DNA from: Hylemonella sp. UBA2468
Lineage (GTDB): Bacteria > Pseudomonadota > Gammaproteobacteria > Burkholderiales > Burkholderiaceae_C
Direction of reading: 5' to 3'
Assembly: GCA_002342165.1 (NCBI GenBank)
Contig: DDPM01000106.1
Location: forward strand, 1 to 7,890
Length of the DNA: 7,890 bases
In this document: piece by piece, positions 1 to 7,383 of the stretch
Layout: every line of letters starts with the position of its first letter
Position numbering within the stretch: the stretch's first letter is position 1
The notes under the pieces: model-generated
Seen by the model: the letters and a program-made list of their open reading frames with translations, nothing else
What the model was told of the DNA's origin: nothing
Database searches by the model: none
Translations under genes and position numbers: made by a program

Positions 1-198
1 GGAGCCACAACCGTAGGTTTTAAATCGGGCGTCTTCAATCACGCCGGTTTGGGGGTTGACCTTGATTTGCAGCTTCATCACGTCGCCGCAGGCGGGAGCA
101 CCGACCATGCCAGTGCCTACGGTGTCGTCGCCCTTTTCAAAGGAGCCTACGTTGCGGGGGTTTTCGTAGTGATCCACTACTTTTTCAGAATAAGCCAT
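1..198 (-). CDS. iscU: Fe-S cluster assembly scaffold IscU (N-terminal part, cut by window edge)
   Basis: IscU is the cytoplasmic scaffold on which the sulfur delivered by IscS and iron are built into a [2Fe-2S] cluster before transfer to client proteins. Only the first 66 residues are present; the gene continues past position 1. The protein opens MAYSEKVVDHYENPRNVGSF, the usual IscU start. Two of the three conserved cluster-binding cysteines are visible: Cys37 in GAPACGDV, with the adjacent conserved Asp39, and Cys64 in KTYGCGS. The third lies beyond the edge. The ATG is preceded by GAGG with seven bases of spacing (positions 206-209), which supports this start. It lies 19 bases downstream of the iscS stop in the same orientation, so it is almost certainly co-transcribed in an iscRSU operon. 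Nothing looks abnormal in the visible part. Confidence 0.96.
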   Translation of the reverse strand, partial: MAYSEKVVDHYENPRNVGSFEKGDDTVGTGMVGAPACGDVMKLQIKVNPQTGVIEDARFKTYGCGS

Positions 199-217
199 GT
201 ATTTACCTCGTATTTGT

Positions 218-1438
218 TTAGTGGGCTGCCCACTGGATGGTGCTGAGATCCACACCGTCTTGATACATTTCCCACAAGGGACTTAAGTCACGGAGTTTGG
301 CCACATTGTGTTTGATGGTTTCAACCGCAAAGTCAATGTCTGCCTCAGTGGTCCAGCGGCCAAAGGTCATGCGCAAGCTGCTGTGGGCCAGTTCATCACT
401 GCGACCCAAAGCACGCAACACATAGCTGGGCTCCAAAGAAGCTGAGGTACAGGCCGAGCCACTGGAAACAGCCAAGCCTTTAATACCCATGATGAGCGAC
501 TCGCCTTCAACGTAATTGAAGCTCATGTTCAGGTTGTGGGGCACGCGATGCTCTAGGCTGCCGTTGATAAACACCTGCTCCACGCCTTTTAAGCCATTGA
601 TCATGCGTTGCTGCAAGGCCTTGATGCGTTGGTTTTCAACATGCATTTCGGCTTTGGCAATGCGGTAAGCCTCGCCCATGCCGACAATTTGGTGCGTGGG
701 CAAGGTGCCGCTGCGCATGCCACGCTCGTGGCCACCACCGTGCATTTGGGCCTCGATGCGAATGCGGGGCTTGCGGCGCACAAACAAGGCACCTACGCCT
801 TTAGGACCATAGGTTTTGTGGGCGGTCAGACTCATCAAGTCAACTGGCAAAGTGGTCAGGTCGATATCGATACGGCCTGTGGCTTGTGCAGCATCCACAT
901 GCAAAAACACCCCACGCTCGCGGCAAATAGCACCCAAGCCCGCAATGTCTTGCACCACGCCAATTTCGTTGTTCACAAACATGACGCTGGCCAAAATGGT
1001 GTCGGGCCGAATGGCGGCCTTGAACACTTCGGGGTCCACCAAGCCATCGGCCTGGACATCAAGGTAGGTGACTTCAAAGCCTTGGCGCTCAAGCTCGCGA
1101 CAGGTGTCCAGCACCGCTTTGTGCTCGGTTTTGACGGTAATGAGGTGTTTGCCTTTGTCCTTGTAGAAATGAGCAGCACCTTTGATGGCCAGGTTGTTGG
1201 ATTCGGTAGCGCCAGAGGTCCACACAATCTCGCGGGGGTCTGCGCCCACCAGGTCCGCCACTTGAGTGCGGGCTTTTTCAACGGCGGCTTCTGCCTCCCA
1301 GCCCCACGCATGGCTGCGGGATGCCGGATTGCCAAAATGGCTGCGCAGCCAGGGCACCATGGCATCCACTACCCGCTCGTCACAAGGGTTGGTGGCGCTG
1401 TAATCCAAATAAATAGGGAAATGAGGCGTGGTATCCAT
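218..1438 (-). CDS. iscS: Cysteine desulfurase IscS
   Basis: IscS is a PLP-dependent class V aminotransferase-fold enzyme. It converts L-cysteine to L-alanine and passes the sulfur as a persulfide to IscU and to tRNA-thiolation partners in the cytoplasm. At 406 residues it is close to the usual length (about 404). Key sites are all present, each offset by two from E. coli numbering: Thr78 in SGATESNN, His106 in TEHK, Asn157, Asp182 and Gln185 in HVDAAQ, the Schiff-base Lys208 in [12 protein letters not shown], and the persulfide-forming Cys330 in [21 protein letters not shown]. The long IscS-type (group I) active-site loop and the C-terminal tail contacting IscU are both there. The start lies nine bases after the iscR stop and has no recognisable Shine-Dalgarno sequence (the gap reads AACCCAACT), so translation is probably coupled to iscR. 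It is followed by iscU. Confidence 0.98.
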   Translation of the reverse strand: MDTTPHFPIYLDYSATNPCDERVVDAMVPWLRSHFGNPASRSHAWGWEAEAAVEKARTQVADLVGADPREIVWTSGATESNNLAIKGAAHFYKDKGKHLITVKTEHKAVLDTCRELERQGFEVTYLDVQADGLVDPEVFKAAIRPDTILASVMFVNNEIGVVQDIAGLGAICRERGVFLHVDAAQATGRIDIDLTTLPVDLMSLTAHKTYGPKGVGALFVRRKPRIRIEAQMHGGGHERGMRSGTLPTHQIVGMGEAYRIAKAEMHVENQRIKALQQRMINGLKGVEQVFINGSLEHRVPHNLNMSFNYVEGESLIMGIKGLAVSSGSACTSASLEPSYVLRALGRSDELAHSSLRMTFGRWTTEADIDFAVETIKHNVAKLRDLSPLWEMYQDGVDLSTIQWAAH

Positions 1439-1447
1439 AGTTGGGTT

Positions 1448-1987
1448 TTATGACTTGTTCAAAGAGGCACCCAAAGCAAACACTGAATTCGGAGCGTTGA
1501 CTTTCATGGGTTTGGGCAAAGGAACCGCGGTCATAGGACGCTTGCTTGCGGGCTTGTCGTCAATGGAAACACCCTTGGCCAATTGATCGTCCACCAGCTT
1601 TTGTAGGCTCACTGAATCCAGGAAATCCACCATGCGGGAGTTGAGTGATGCCCACAACTCGTGCGTCATGCAACGACCCGCTTCCCCACCTTGGCAATTT
1701 TCTTTACCTCCGCACTGGGTGGCATCTATAGGCTCATCCACCGACAAAATCACATCAGCCACAGTGATATCTGAAGCCTTACGCGCCAAAGAATAGCCAC
1801 CGCCTGGTCCACGGGTGGACTCCACCAGCTGATGGCGACGCAACTTGCCAAAAAGTTGCTCCAAGTAAGACAATGAAATTTGTTGTCGTTGGCTGATGGC
1901 TGCCAACGTTACAGGGCCTGCGTTTTGACGCAAGGCCAAATCAATCATGGCAGTAACCGCAAAACGACCTTTGGTGGTAAGACGCAT
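1448..1987 (-). CDS. iscR: Fe-S cluster-sensing transcriptional regulator IscR (Rrf2 family)
   Basis: IscR binds DNA as a dimer. With a [2Fe-2S] cluster it represses isc genes at type 1 sites; without cluster it still controls type 2 sites. The protein has 179 residues, starting [11 protein letters not shown]. This start is chosen over an in-frame ATG at 2050 because it matches the family N-terminus and has AGGAG six bases upstream (1994-1998). An N-terminal winged helix-turn-helix spans roughly residues 1-65, including [15 protein letters not shown], followed by the family signature [10 protein letters not shown]. Cluster ligands are Cys92, Cys98, Cys106 and His109. The second and third cysteines are two residues further apart than in E. 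coli IscR (C-x7-C instead of C-x5-C, as I recall that sequence). A roughly 35-residue low-complexity, Pro/Lys-rich tail ends the protein. It is first in the isc operon and has its own promoter/operator upstream. Confidence 0.97.
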   Translation of the reverse strand: MRLTTKGRFAVTAMIDLALRQNAGPVTLAAISQRQQISLSYLEQLFGKLRRHQLVESTRGPGGGYSLARKASDITVADVILSVDEPIDATQCGGKENCQGGEAGRCMTHELWASLNSRMVDFLDSVSLQKLVDDQLAKGVSIDDKPASKRPMTAVPLPKPMKVNAPNSVFALGASLNKS

Positions 1988-2009
1988 AGCTGACTCCTGT
2001 GAAAAATTA

Positions 2010-2040
2010 TTTAAAGTTCTTTCCCGACCGAAAAAGTCAA
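2010..2040 (-). promoter_or_regulatory. Candidate sigma-70 promoter of iscRSU
   Basis: On the minus strand a TTGACT hexamer (2035-2040) matches five of six bases of the -35 consensus. A TTTAAA hexamer (2010-2015) matches four of six of the -10. The spacer is 19 bases, longer than the ideal 17, so the -10 assignment is weak. It would give a leader of about 15 bases before the iscR ATG. The -35 falls inside the predicted IscR operator, which is the arrangement expected for repression. Transcription from uvrB upstream could also read through, because I see no terminator in the 103-bp gap. Confidence 0.45.
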
Positions 2041-2044
2041 GTAT
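2020..2044 (-). promoter_or_regulatory. Predicted type 1 IscR operator (autoregulation site)
   Basis: Read on the minus strand, this 25-bp site begins ATACTTGACT, has a TTTTT-containing centre, and ends GGTCGGGAAA. I compared it by eye with the E. coli type 1 consensus ATASYYGACT(RWWWYA)GTCRRSTAT. It agrees at about 21 of 25 positions, including the left ATA, both GAC/GTC half-site cores and the flanking SYY/RRS. Mismatches are at the central purine, the central A and two bases of the right TAT. It sits 32 bp upstream of the iscR start and covers the -35-like hexamer. Inference: [2Fe-2S]-IscR represses the operon from here. Confidence 0.75.
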
Positions 2045-2090
2045 AGCCAAGACCCAGCAAATTAGTGGGACTTTAAAGTTATAGGGTTAT

Positions 2091-4196
2091 TCAGGCAGGG
2101 TGATCAGAAACCTCCGCCCCAAAAGCTCGTGCCTTTAAATTTTTGAGCTGGTCACGTACCCTTGCAGCCTGCTCGAACTCCAAGTTACGAGCGTGTTCAA
2201 GCATGAGTTTTTCGAGGCGCTTGACCTCTCGAGCCAAGTCTTTTTCGCTCATCTCCTCCATTTGCGCCATTTGCTGGGCTTGCAGCTCTAGGCGCTCGGC
2301 CTCTTTACCGGCTTTTTCACTGTACACGCCGTCAATGAGGTCGCGCACCTGCTTGACAATGGCCTTGGGCGTGATGCCCAAACGCAAGTTATGTGCAATT
2401 TGCCTCTGGCGGCGTCGCTCAGTTTCGCCCATGGCACGCTCCATGGAGTTGGTAATGCGGTCGGCATATAAGATGGCTTTGCCGCTCAAATTGCGTGCAG
2501 CTCGGCCTATGGTTTGGATGAGCGATCGTTCAGAACGCAAAAAGCCTTCCTTGTCGGCATCCAGAATAGCCACCAAAGACACCTCGGGAATGTCCAAGCC
2601 CTCGCGCAGTAAATTGATGCCCACCAACACATCAAAGGCACCCAAACGCAGGTCGCGCAAAATTTCCACCCGCTCCACAGTGTCAACATCGCTGTGCAAG
2701 TAGCGTACTTTCACACCGTTCTCGCTCAGGTAATCGGTCAACTGCTCTGCCATGCGCTTGGTGAGGGTGGTAATGAGCACCCGCTCATTAAGGTCTACCC
2801 TAATGCGGATTTCTTGGAGCACATCGTCCACTTGGTGGGTGGCAGGCCGTACCTCAAGCAAGGGATCTACCAAGCCCGTAGGGCGCACCAACTGCTCCAC
2901 CACCTGCCCTGCATGGGTGTTTTCCCAGTCGCCCGGAGTGGCCGATACAAAAATGGCTTGCCGCATTTTGGTTTGGAACTCTTCAAACTTCAGCGGGCGG
3001 TTGTCTAAAGCACTGGGCAGCCTAAAACCGTACTCCACCAACGTTGTTTTGCGGGCGCGGTCGCCGTTGTACATGCCGCCGAACTGGCCGATCAGTACAT
3101 GGCTTTCGTCCAGAAACATCAGGGCGTCTTTGGGTAGGTAGTCGGTGAGCGTGGGGGGGGCCTCGCCCGGAGCTGCACCCGATAAATGGCGGCTGTAGTT
3201 TTCAATGCCTTTGCAATGCCCGACTTCGCTGAGCATTTCCAAGTCAAAACGGGTGCGCTGCTCCAGCCTTTGCGCCTCCACCAGTTTGCCCATACCCACC
3301 AACTCTTGCAGGCGTTGCGCCAGCTCCAACTTGATGGTTTCGACAGCCGCCAACACCTGCTCGCGCGGGGTCACGTAGTGGCTGCTGGGGTACACGGTAA
3401 AACGCGGGATTTTTTGGCGGATGCGGCCCGTGAGCGGATCAAACAGCTGCAGGCTTTCAATTTCGTCGTCAAACAACTCAATTCGCAAGGCCATTTCGCT
3501 GTGTTCTGCCGGAAACACATCAATAGTGTCGCCCCGCACTCTGAAGTTACCCCTGGAAAAATCCAAATCATTACGTTGGTACTGCATGCGCACCAGCTGG
3601 GCAATCACATCACGCTGGCCCATGCGGTCGCCGCTGCGCAAAGTCATCACCATTTGGTGGTAACTCTGTGGGTTACCAATGCCGTAAATAGCCGACACCG
3701 TGGCCACAATGACCACATCGCGCCGCTCCATCAGACTTTTGGTGCAACTCAGGCGCATCTGCTCAATATGCTCGTTGATGGCGCTGTCTTTTTCAATAAA
3801 CAAGTCGCGCTGAGGCACATAGGCCTCAGGCTGGTAGTAGTCGTAGTAACTTACAAAGTACTCCACCGCGTTTTTAGGAAAAAATTCCCGAAACTCGCTG
3901 TAGAGCTGAGCGGCTAGCGTTTTGTTGGGTGCAAACACAATGGCGGGGCGGCCTAGGCGGGCAATCACGTTGGCCATGGTGAAGGTCTTACCAGAACCGG
4001 TCACACCCAATAGAGTTTGAAACACCTCGCCGTTAAGTACCCCGTCCACCAACAAATTGATCGCCTCTGGCTGATCTCCTGCGGGCGGATAGGGCTGGTA
4101 AAGCTCAAAAGGCGAGCCTTCAAAGGACAAGAATTCCCCCTGAGCCACTGCGGCCGGAGCCGAGGCGGAGGGAAGATCAACAACAGCTGGATTCAT
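2091..4196 (-). CDS. uvrB: Excinuclease ABC subunit B (UvrB)
   Basis: UvrB is the DNA-damage-verifying helicase-like subunit of UvrABC nucleotide excision repair; it is loaded by UvrA and recruits UvrC. The chosen start gives 701 residues (MNPAVVDL). An in-frame ATG at 4235 would give 714, but it abuts its AAGGGG with no spacing and would leave only 20 bp to the divergent gene; neither start has a proper ribosome site. In 714-residue numbering: [11 protein letters not shown] at 46-56, Walker A GVTGSGKT at 77-84, the beta-hairpin region with [13 protein letters not shown] at 129-141, Walker B-like FLDESH at 374-379, SATPGDWE at 431-438, helicase motif [11 protein letters not shown] at 574-582, and a C-terminal UVR domain at about 667-702 that contacts UvrC. 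A run of eight C on the coding strand lies at 3153-3160 without breaking the frame. I found no LexA-type CTGT-N8-ACAG box upstream. Confidence 0.97.
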   Translation of the reverse strand: MNPAVVDLPSASAPAAVAQGEFLSFEGSPFELYQPYPPAGDQPEAINLLVDGVLNGEVFQTLLGVTGSGKTFTMANVIARLGRPAIVFAPNKTLAAQLYSEFREFFPKNAVEYFVSYYDYYQPEAYVPQRDLFIEKDSAINEHIEQMRLSCTKSLMERRDVVIVATVSAIYGIGNPQSYHQMVMTLRSGDRMGQRDVIAQLVRMQYQRNDLDFSRGNFRVRGDTIDVFPAEHSEMALRIELFDDEIESLQLFDPLTGRIRQKIPRFTVYPSSHYVTPREQVLAAVETIKLELAQRLQELVGMGKLVEAQRLEQRTRFDLEMLSEVGHCKGIENYSRHLSGAAPGEAPPTLTDYLPKDALMFLDESHVLIGQFGGMYNGDRARKTTLVEYGFRLPSALDNRPLKFEEFQTKMRQAIFVSATPGDWENTHAGQVVEQLVRPTGLVDPLLEVRPATHQVDDVLQEIRIRVDLNERVLITTLTKRMAEQLTDYLSENGVKVRYLHSDVDTVERVEILRDLRLGAFDVLVGINLLREGLDIPEVSLVAILDADKEGFLRSERSLIQTIGRAARNLSGKAILYADRITNSMERAMGETERRRQRQIAHNLRLGITPKAIVKQVRDLIDGVYSEKAGKEAERLELQAQQMAQMEEMSEKDLAREVKRLEKLMLEHARNLEFEQAARVRDQLKNLKARAFGAEVSDHPA

Positions 4197-4255
4197 GCAC
4201 TTTAAAATTTGGGTTGGTCTGCAAGAATAATTCATCCCCTTATTAAGGAATATCC
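4197..4255. promoter_or_regulatory. Divergent control region between uvrB and the aminotransferase
   Basis: These 59 bp must carry the start signals for both divergent genes unless promoters lie inside coding sequence. On the plus strand AATAAT (4226-4231) resembles a -10, but no good -35 lies 16-18 bases upstream. The clear element is the aminotransferase ribosome site AAGGA (4245-4249), six bases from its ATG. It is embedded in a short inverted repeat, CCTTA-T-TAAGG (4238-4248). Promoter positions remain unresolved by eye. Confidence 0.35.
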
Positions 4256-5452
4256 ATGCCTATGTTTTCCGCTGTCGAAATGGCCCCTCGTGATCCTATT
4301 TTGGGTTTGAACGAGCAGTACGCTGCTGACAGCAACCCCAACAAAGTCAACTTAGGTGTGGGGGTGTACTTCGACGACAACGGCAAATTGCCCTTGCTGC
4401 AGTGCGTCCAAAATGCCGAAAAAACCCTTATGGCACACCCCACAGCCCGCGGCTACTTGCCCATAGATGGCATTGCCGCCTACGACGCTGCCGTAAAAAC
4501 CTTGGTGTTTGGTGCCCAAAGCGAGCCGATACAAAGTGGGCGTGTGGCCACCGTACAAGGCATAGGCGGCACCGGCGGACTCAAGATTGGGGCAGATTTT
4601 TTGAAAAAGCTCAGCCCCAACAGCAAGATTTTAATTTCAGACCCCAGCTGGGAAAATCACCGCGCCTTATTCACCCAAGCGGGCTTTACGGTGGACGCCT
4701 ACCGCTACTACAACGCAGCTCAACGCGGCATTGACTTTGAAGGCATGTTGGCAGACATAGCCGCTGCGCCTGCGGGCACCATTGTGTTGCTGCATGCCTG
4801 CTGCCACAACCCTACGGGTTACGACATTTCGCCCGCGCAATGGGATCAAGTGATCAGCACCATTGAGGCCAAGCAACTCATACCGTTTTTGGACATGGCC
4901 TATCAAGGTTTTGGCTACGGCATTCAGGAAGACGGCGCCGTAATTGGCAAATTTGTGCAGGCTGGCCTGACATTTTTTGTATCCACTTCCTTTAGCAAAA
5001 GCTTCAGCCTTTATGGCGAACGGGTAGGCGCCCTGAGCGTGTTGTGCGCCAGCAAAGAAGAGGCCGACCGGGTGCTCAGCCAGCTCAAAATTGTGATTCG
5101 CACCAACTACAGCAACCCACCCACACATGGTGGTGCCGTGGTGGCCGCTGTTTTAAACAACCCCGAACTGCGCGCCCTGTGGGAGCGCGAATTGGGCGAA
5201 ATGCGCGTGCGCATTAAAGCCATGCGACAGAAACTGGTAGACGGCTTGAAAGCTGCCGGTGTCCAAAAGGACATGTCCTTCATCACCAAGCAGATCGGCA
5301 TGTTCAGCTACTCGGGCCTATCCAAAGAGCAAATGGTGCGCCTGCGCAACGAATTTGGCATTTACGGTACTGATACTGGCCGTATGTGCGTGGCAGCGCT
5401 TAACAGCAAGAACATAGACTACGTTTGCCAATGCATTGCGAAAGTCATTTAG
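4256..5452 (+). CDS. tyrB: Class I aminotransferase, aromatic/aspartate type
   Basis: This is a PLP-dependent transaminase of the aspartate/aromatic (subgroup I-alpha) family. It exchanges amino groups between aspartate, tyrosine or phenylalanine and 2-oxoglutarate in the cytoplasm. The length, 398 residues, equals that of E. coli TyrB/AspC to within two. Visible sites: Trp132 in DPSWENH, Asn185 in HNPTG, Asp213 and Tyr216 in [12 protein letters not shown], the Schiff-base Lys248 in [16 protein letters not shown] with phosphate-binding Arg256, Arg282 in [13 protein letters not shown] (which in this family contacts the substrate side-chain carboxylate), and Arg376 in TDTGRM (alpha-carboxylate). 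These residues are shared by AspC and TyrB, so substrate preference cannot be settled from sequence; the tyrB symbol is a best guess. The start is supported by AAGGA with six-base spacing. It is divergent from uvrB, and its link to the downstream dioxygenase operon is unclear given the 113-bp gap. Confidence 0.93.
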   Translation: MPMFSAVEMAPRDPILGLNEQYAADSNPNKVNLGVGVYFDDNGKLPLLQCVQNAEKTLMAHPTARGYLPIDGIAAYDAAVKTLVFGAQSEPIQSGRVATVQGIGGTGGLKIGADFLKKLSPNSKILISDPSWENHRALFTQAGFTVDAYRYYNAAQRGIDFEGMLADIAAAPAGTIVLLHACCHNPTGYDISPAQWDQVISTIEAKQLIPFLDMAYQGFGYGIQEDGAVIGKFVQAGLTFFVSTSFSKSFSLYGERVGALSVLCASKEEADRVLSQLKIVIRTNYSNPPTHGGAVVAAVLNNPELRALWERELGEMRVRIKAMRQKLVDGLKAAGVQKDMSFITKQIGMFSYSGLSKEQMVRLRNEFGIYGTDTGRMCVAALNSKNIDYVCQCIAKVI

Positions 5453-5460
5453 TTTCAGAG

Positions 5461-5484
5461 CTGTAAGGCAGTTTCTCCTGACAG
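5461..5484 (+). other. Hairpin just downstream of the aminotransferase
   Basis: CTGTAAGG (5461-5468) pairs with CCTGACAG (5477-5484): seven base pairs with one internal A-G mismatch around an eight-base loop. It begins nine bases after the stop codon. There is no following T-run, so it is not a canonical intrinsic terminator. It could stabilise the 3' end, be a weak terminator, or be fortuitous. Confidence 0.35.
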
Positions 5485-5499
5485 CACTACTTAATAAAA

Positions 5500-5529
5500 G
5501 TGAGTCGCCATAAGGCCGGGGTGTGAGTC
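5500..5529 (+). repeat. Short direct repeat GTGAGTC, possible operator pair
   Basis: GTGAGTC occurs at 5500-5506 and again at 5523-5529, a start-to-start distance of 23 bp, about two helical turns. It lies 37-66 bp upstream of the dioxygenase start, where an activator or repressor site would be expected. Seven-base repeats arise by chance often enough that this is only a candidate. Confidence 0.25.
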
Positions 5530-5535
5530 CGGCTT
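5512..5535 (+). other. GC-rich hairpin upstream of the dioxygenase operon
   Basis: AAGGCCGG (5512-5519) pairs with CCGGCTT (5529-5535): seven base pairs with one bulged G, around a nine-base loop. The sequence after it (CACAATTTCAATAA) lacks a uridine tract, so an intrinsic terminator is doubtful. It lies 31 bp before the dioxygenase ATG and could act as a leader structure or overlap an operator. Confidence 0.35.
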
Positions 5536-5565
5536 CACAATTTCAATAACTGGAGACATCAACTC

Positions 5566-6837
5566 ATGAACTCACCCACCAGCCCCCAAGCGCTGGCCAA
5601 CTCGCAAACTGTTGGCCGCATTTGGCCTGACCAAGGCGTAGCCCGCGCGCCCTACTGGATTTACAGCGACACTGACACTTACCTCAAAGAGCAGCGCCAA
5701 ATTTTTCAGGGTGCAAACTGGCATTACTTAGGCCTTGAAGCCGAAGTGCCCGAGCCTGGTAACTACAAAACCACTTGGATTGGCGAGCAATCGGTGCTTT
5801 TAACCCGCGGCGAAGACGGCACCTTGCACGCCATGCTCAACCGTTGCGCGCACCGGGGCAACATGGTGTGCCGTGAAGCTTTTGGCACCGCCAAAAAACT
5901 GTATTGCGTCTACCACGCTTGGAGCTACCAGCTCAATGGCGACTTAAGCCATGCGGCGTTCCAGCACGGCTTGCGCGGCGAAGGCGGCTTACCCAAAGAC
6001 TTTGACAAAGCCGACCACGGCTTGCAAAAGCTTCGTGTGGCGTCTTACTTTGGTTTGGTGTTTGCGACCTACTCTGACGCCACACCGCCTTTTGAGGAGT
6101 GGGTGGGCGTGGTGGCCGAGGGCATTCGCCGTGTGTGCCACAAGCCCCTCAAAGTGTTGGGCTATGACACCCAGCGCATTCATGCCAACTGGAAGGCCTA
6201 CCACGAGAACCCCCGGGACTCTTACCACGCCAATATCCTGCATACGTTTTACGGCACCTTTGGCTTGTCTCGGCAAAACCAAGAGTCGGGCATGGTGCTC
6301 GACACCACTGGCAAGCATGTTTACTTTTACACCAAGGCGGGTACCGAAAAAGAGGGCAAAGACTTTCAAGAAACCTCGTCCACCCTGCGCTCGGTGAACG
6401 ACGGCCTCAAACTTAAAGACCCCAGCATCTTGAAGTGGACGGACGAGTTTGGCGACGGCGTGAGCGTGCAAATTTTGACGCTATACCCCAGCTTTGTACT
6501 GCACCAAATTGCCAACAGCTTGGCCACCCGCCAGCTGATTCCCCGCGGGCCTAACGAAGCCGATTTAGTTTGGACCTACTTTGGCTACACAGATGAAGAC
6601 GACACCCTGACCCAAATCCGCCTCATGCAAGCCAACTTGGCGGGAAGCGCAGGCATGATTTCGGTAGAAGACGCCGCCGTATGCGAAATGGTGCGCAAGG
6701 CAGTAGGCGACGGACAAACCGGTGAATCGTTTATCGAGATGGGCGGGCGCGACCTGACCAGCGGCCCCAGCCACAAGCTTTCGGAAAGGGCCATTCGCAA
6801 TTTTTGGCACAACTACCGCAAAGACATGGGGCTGTAA
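5566..6837 (+). CDS. Rieske aromatic-ring hydroxylating dioxygenase, large (alpha) subunit
   Basis: This is the catalytic oxygenase subunit that takes electrons from a ferredoxin/reductase and hydroxylates an aromatic ring, probably an aromatic carboxylate. It has 423 residues. The Rieske [2Fe-2S] centre is CAHRGN (Cys94, His96) plus CVYHAW (Cys114, His117), C-x-H-x17-C-x2-H. The catalytic domain carries NWKAYHENPRDSYH with bridging Asp218 and iron ligand His221, then His226 and Asp369 in SVEDAAVCE, completing the 2-His-1-carboxylate site. From memory it resembles terephthalate dioxygenase TphA2 (413 aa) and salicylate-5-hydroxylase NagG (423 aa), ending alike in IEMGG...FW..YRK.MG. Arg322 (ATRQLIPRG) matches TphA2 Arg309; Lys404 falls where TphA2 has Arg390. 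GGAG lies ten bases upstream of the start. It is immediately followed by the small subunit; no electron-transfer partner is in view. The substrate is unassigned. Confidence 0.93.
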   Translation: MNSPTSPQALANSQTVGRIWPDQGVARAPYWIYSDTDTYLKEQRQIFQGANWHYLGLEAEVPEPGNYKTTWIGEQSVLLTRGEDGTLHAMLNRCAHRGNMVCREAFGTAKKLYCVYHAWSYQLNGDLSHAAFQHGLRGEGGLPKDFDKADHGLQKLRVASYFGLVFATYSDATPPFEEWVGVVAEGIRRVCHKPLKVLGYDTQRIHANWKAYHENPRDSYHANILHTFYGTFGLSRQNQESGMVLDTTGKHVYFYTKAGTEKEGKDFQETSSTLRSVNDGLKLKDPSILKWTDEFGDGVSVQILTLYPSFVLHQIANSLATRQLIPRGPNEADLVWTYFGYTDEDDTLTQIRLMQANLAGSAGMISVEDAAVCEMVRKAVGDGQTGESFIEMGGRDLTSGPSHKLSERAIRNFWHNYRKDMGL

Positions 6838-7344
6838 ATGTCACTGAACATGACCTTAAACAACGAATCCCATTTCCGCGCGGTTGAAAACCTGTTGTTT
6901 GAATGGGCCCGTGCCATTGATGAAAACCGCGTTGAAGACGTGTGCAATTTGTTGGCCCCAGCGGGCCGCTACACCGTGATTTCGCGCTTTAACCAAGACC
7001 GCGGTTTGCCACTGGCCATCATGGACTCTCGCAGTGCCGACCAGCTGCGCGACCGCATCATGTCCATGCGCATTGCCAATGTGTACGAACCCCAGCACTA
7101 CCGGCATATCGTGTCTGGTGTGCAAATTGTGGGCAAAGAAGCCAACCTGCTGCAGCTACGCTCCAACTACATGGTGGTGCGCACTATGGAGCTGACTGGC
7201 GACATGAAAATCATTTCGGTGGGCCAGTGCCAAGACCTCGTGGACATTTCGGCCCTCTCCGCAGGCGGAGACCCTGTGTTTCAAGAGCGTAAGTTTGTGT
7301 TTGACTCCAGGGTGATCGAAACCCTGTTGATCATTCCGCTTTAA
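6838..7344 (+). CDS. Aromatic-ring hydroxylating dioxygenase, small (beta) subunit
   Basis: This is the structural beta subunit of an alpha3beta3 oxygenase, an SnoaL/NTF2-like cone fold that scaffolds the catalytic alpha subunits. It has 168 residues, in the usual range for TphA3/NagH/AndAd-like subunits. Recognisable family features are an N-terminal helix with LLFEWARAIDENRVEDVCNLL (about residues 19-39), ADQLRDRIMSMRIANVYEP (67-85) followed by HYRHIVSG (87-94), and the C-terminal ERKFVFDSRVIETLLIIPL pattern ending in the conserved hydrophobic PL. The ATG directly follows the alpha-subunit TAA, and GGGG six bases upstream (6828-6831) favours this start over the ATG at 6850; equimolar coupled translation is expected. 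No catalytic residues are expected in this subunit. Confidence 0.92.
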   Translation: MSLNMTLNNESHFRAVENLLFEWARAIDENRVEDVCNLLAPAGRYTVISRFNQDRGLPLAIMDSRSADQLRDRIMSMRIANVYEPQHYRHIVSGVQIVGKEANLLQLRSNYMVVRTMELTGDMKIISVGQCQDLVDISALSAGGDPVFQERKFVFDSRVIETLLIIPL

Positions 7345-7383
7345 TGATTTCGCTTTAAAAAAACCAACCTAAAGGACGACAAC

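Noticed and set aside
608..1453. A 281-codon open frame on the plus strand opposite iscS
   Set aside because: It lies wholly antisense to a gene with complete IscS motifs, and its translation is rich in His/Ala/Gly with no recognisable domain, which is typical of a shadow frame in GC-rich coding DNA.
1988..2050. A 21-residue N-terminal extension of IscR from an ATG at 2050
   Set aside because: The extension runs through the predicted IscR operator and promoter, lacks a ribosome site, and the family begins at [11 protein letters not shown], which has AGGAG at good spacing.
2070..2079. Perfect 10-bp palindrome ACTTTAAAGT between uvrB and iscR
   Set aside because: It is AT-rich and short, with no loop and no T-run, so it is not a terminator; it matches no operator I can name and could occur by chance in an AT-rich gap.
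3186..3917. A 243-codon open frame on the plus strand opposite uvrB
   Set aside because: It is antisense to conserved UvrB sequence, has no family motif and no supporting ribosome site.
4667..5128. A 153-codon open frame on the minus strand inside the aminotransferase
   Set aside because: It overlaps the catalytic core of a well-supported gene in the antisense direction and resembles no protein family I know.
5461..5484. The CTGT...ACAG element as a LexA (SOS) box
   Set aside because: The half-sites are 16 bases apart instead of the 8 of CTGT-N8-ACAG, and the neighbouring genes are not SOS genes; a hairpin explains it better.
7345..7383. The A-run (7357-7363) between the beta subunit and the binding protein as a terminator tail
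   Set aside because: The run is A on the transcribed strand's RNA sense, with no GC-rich stem before it; the stretch simply precedes the ribosome site of the next gene.
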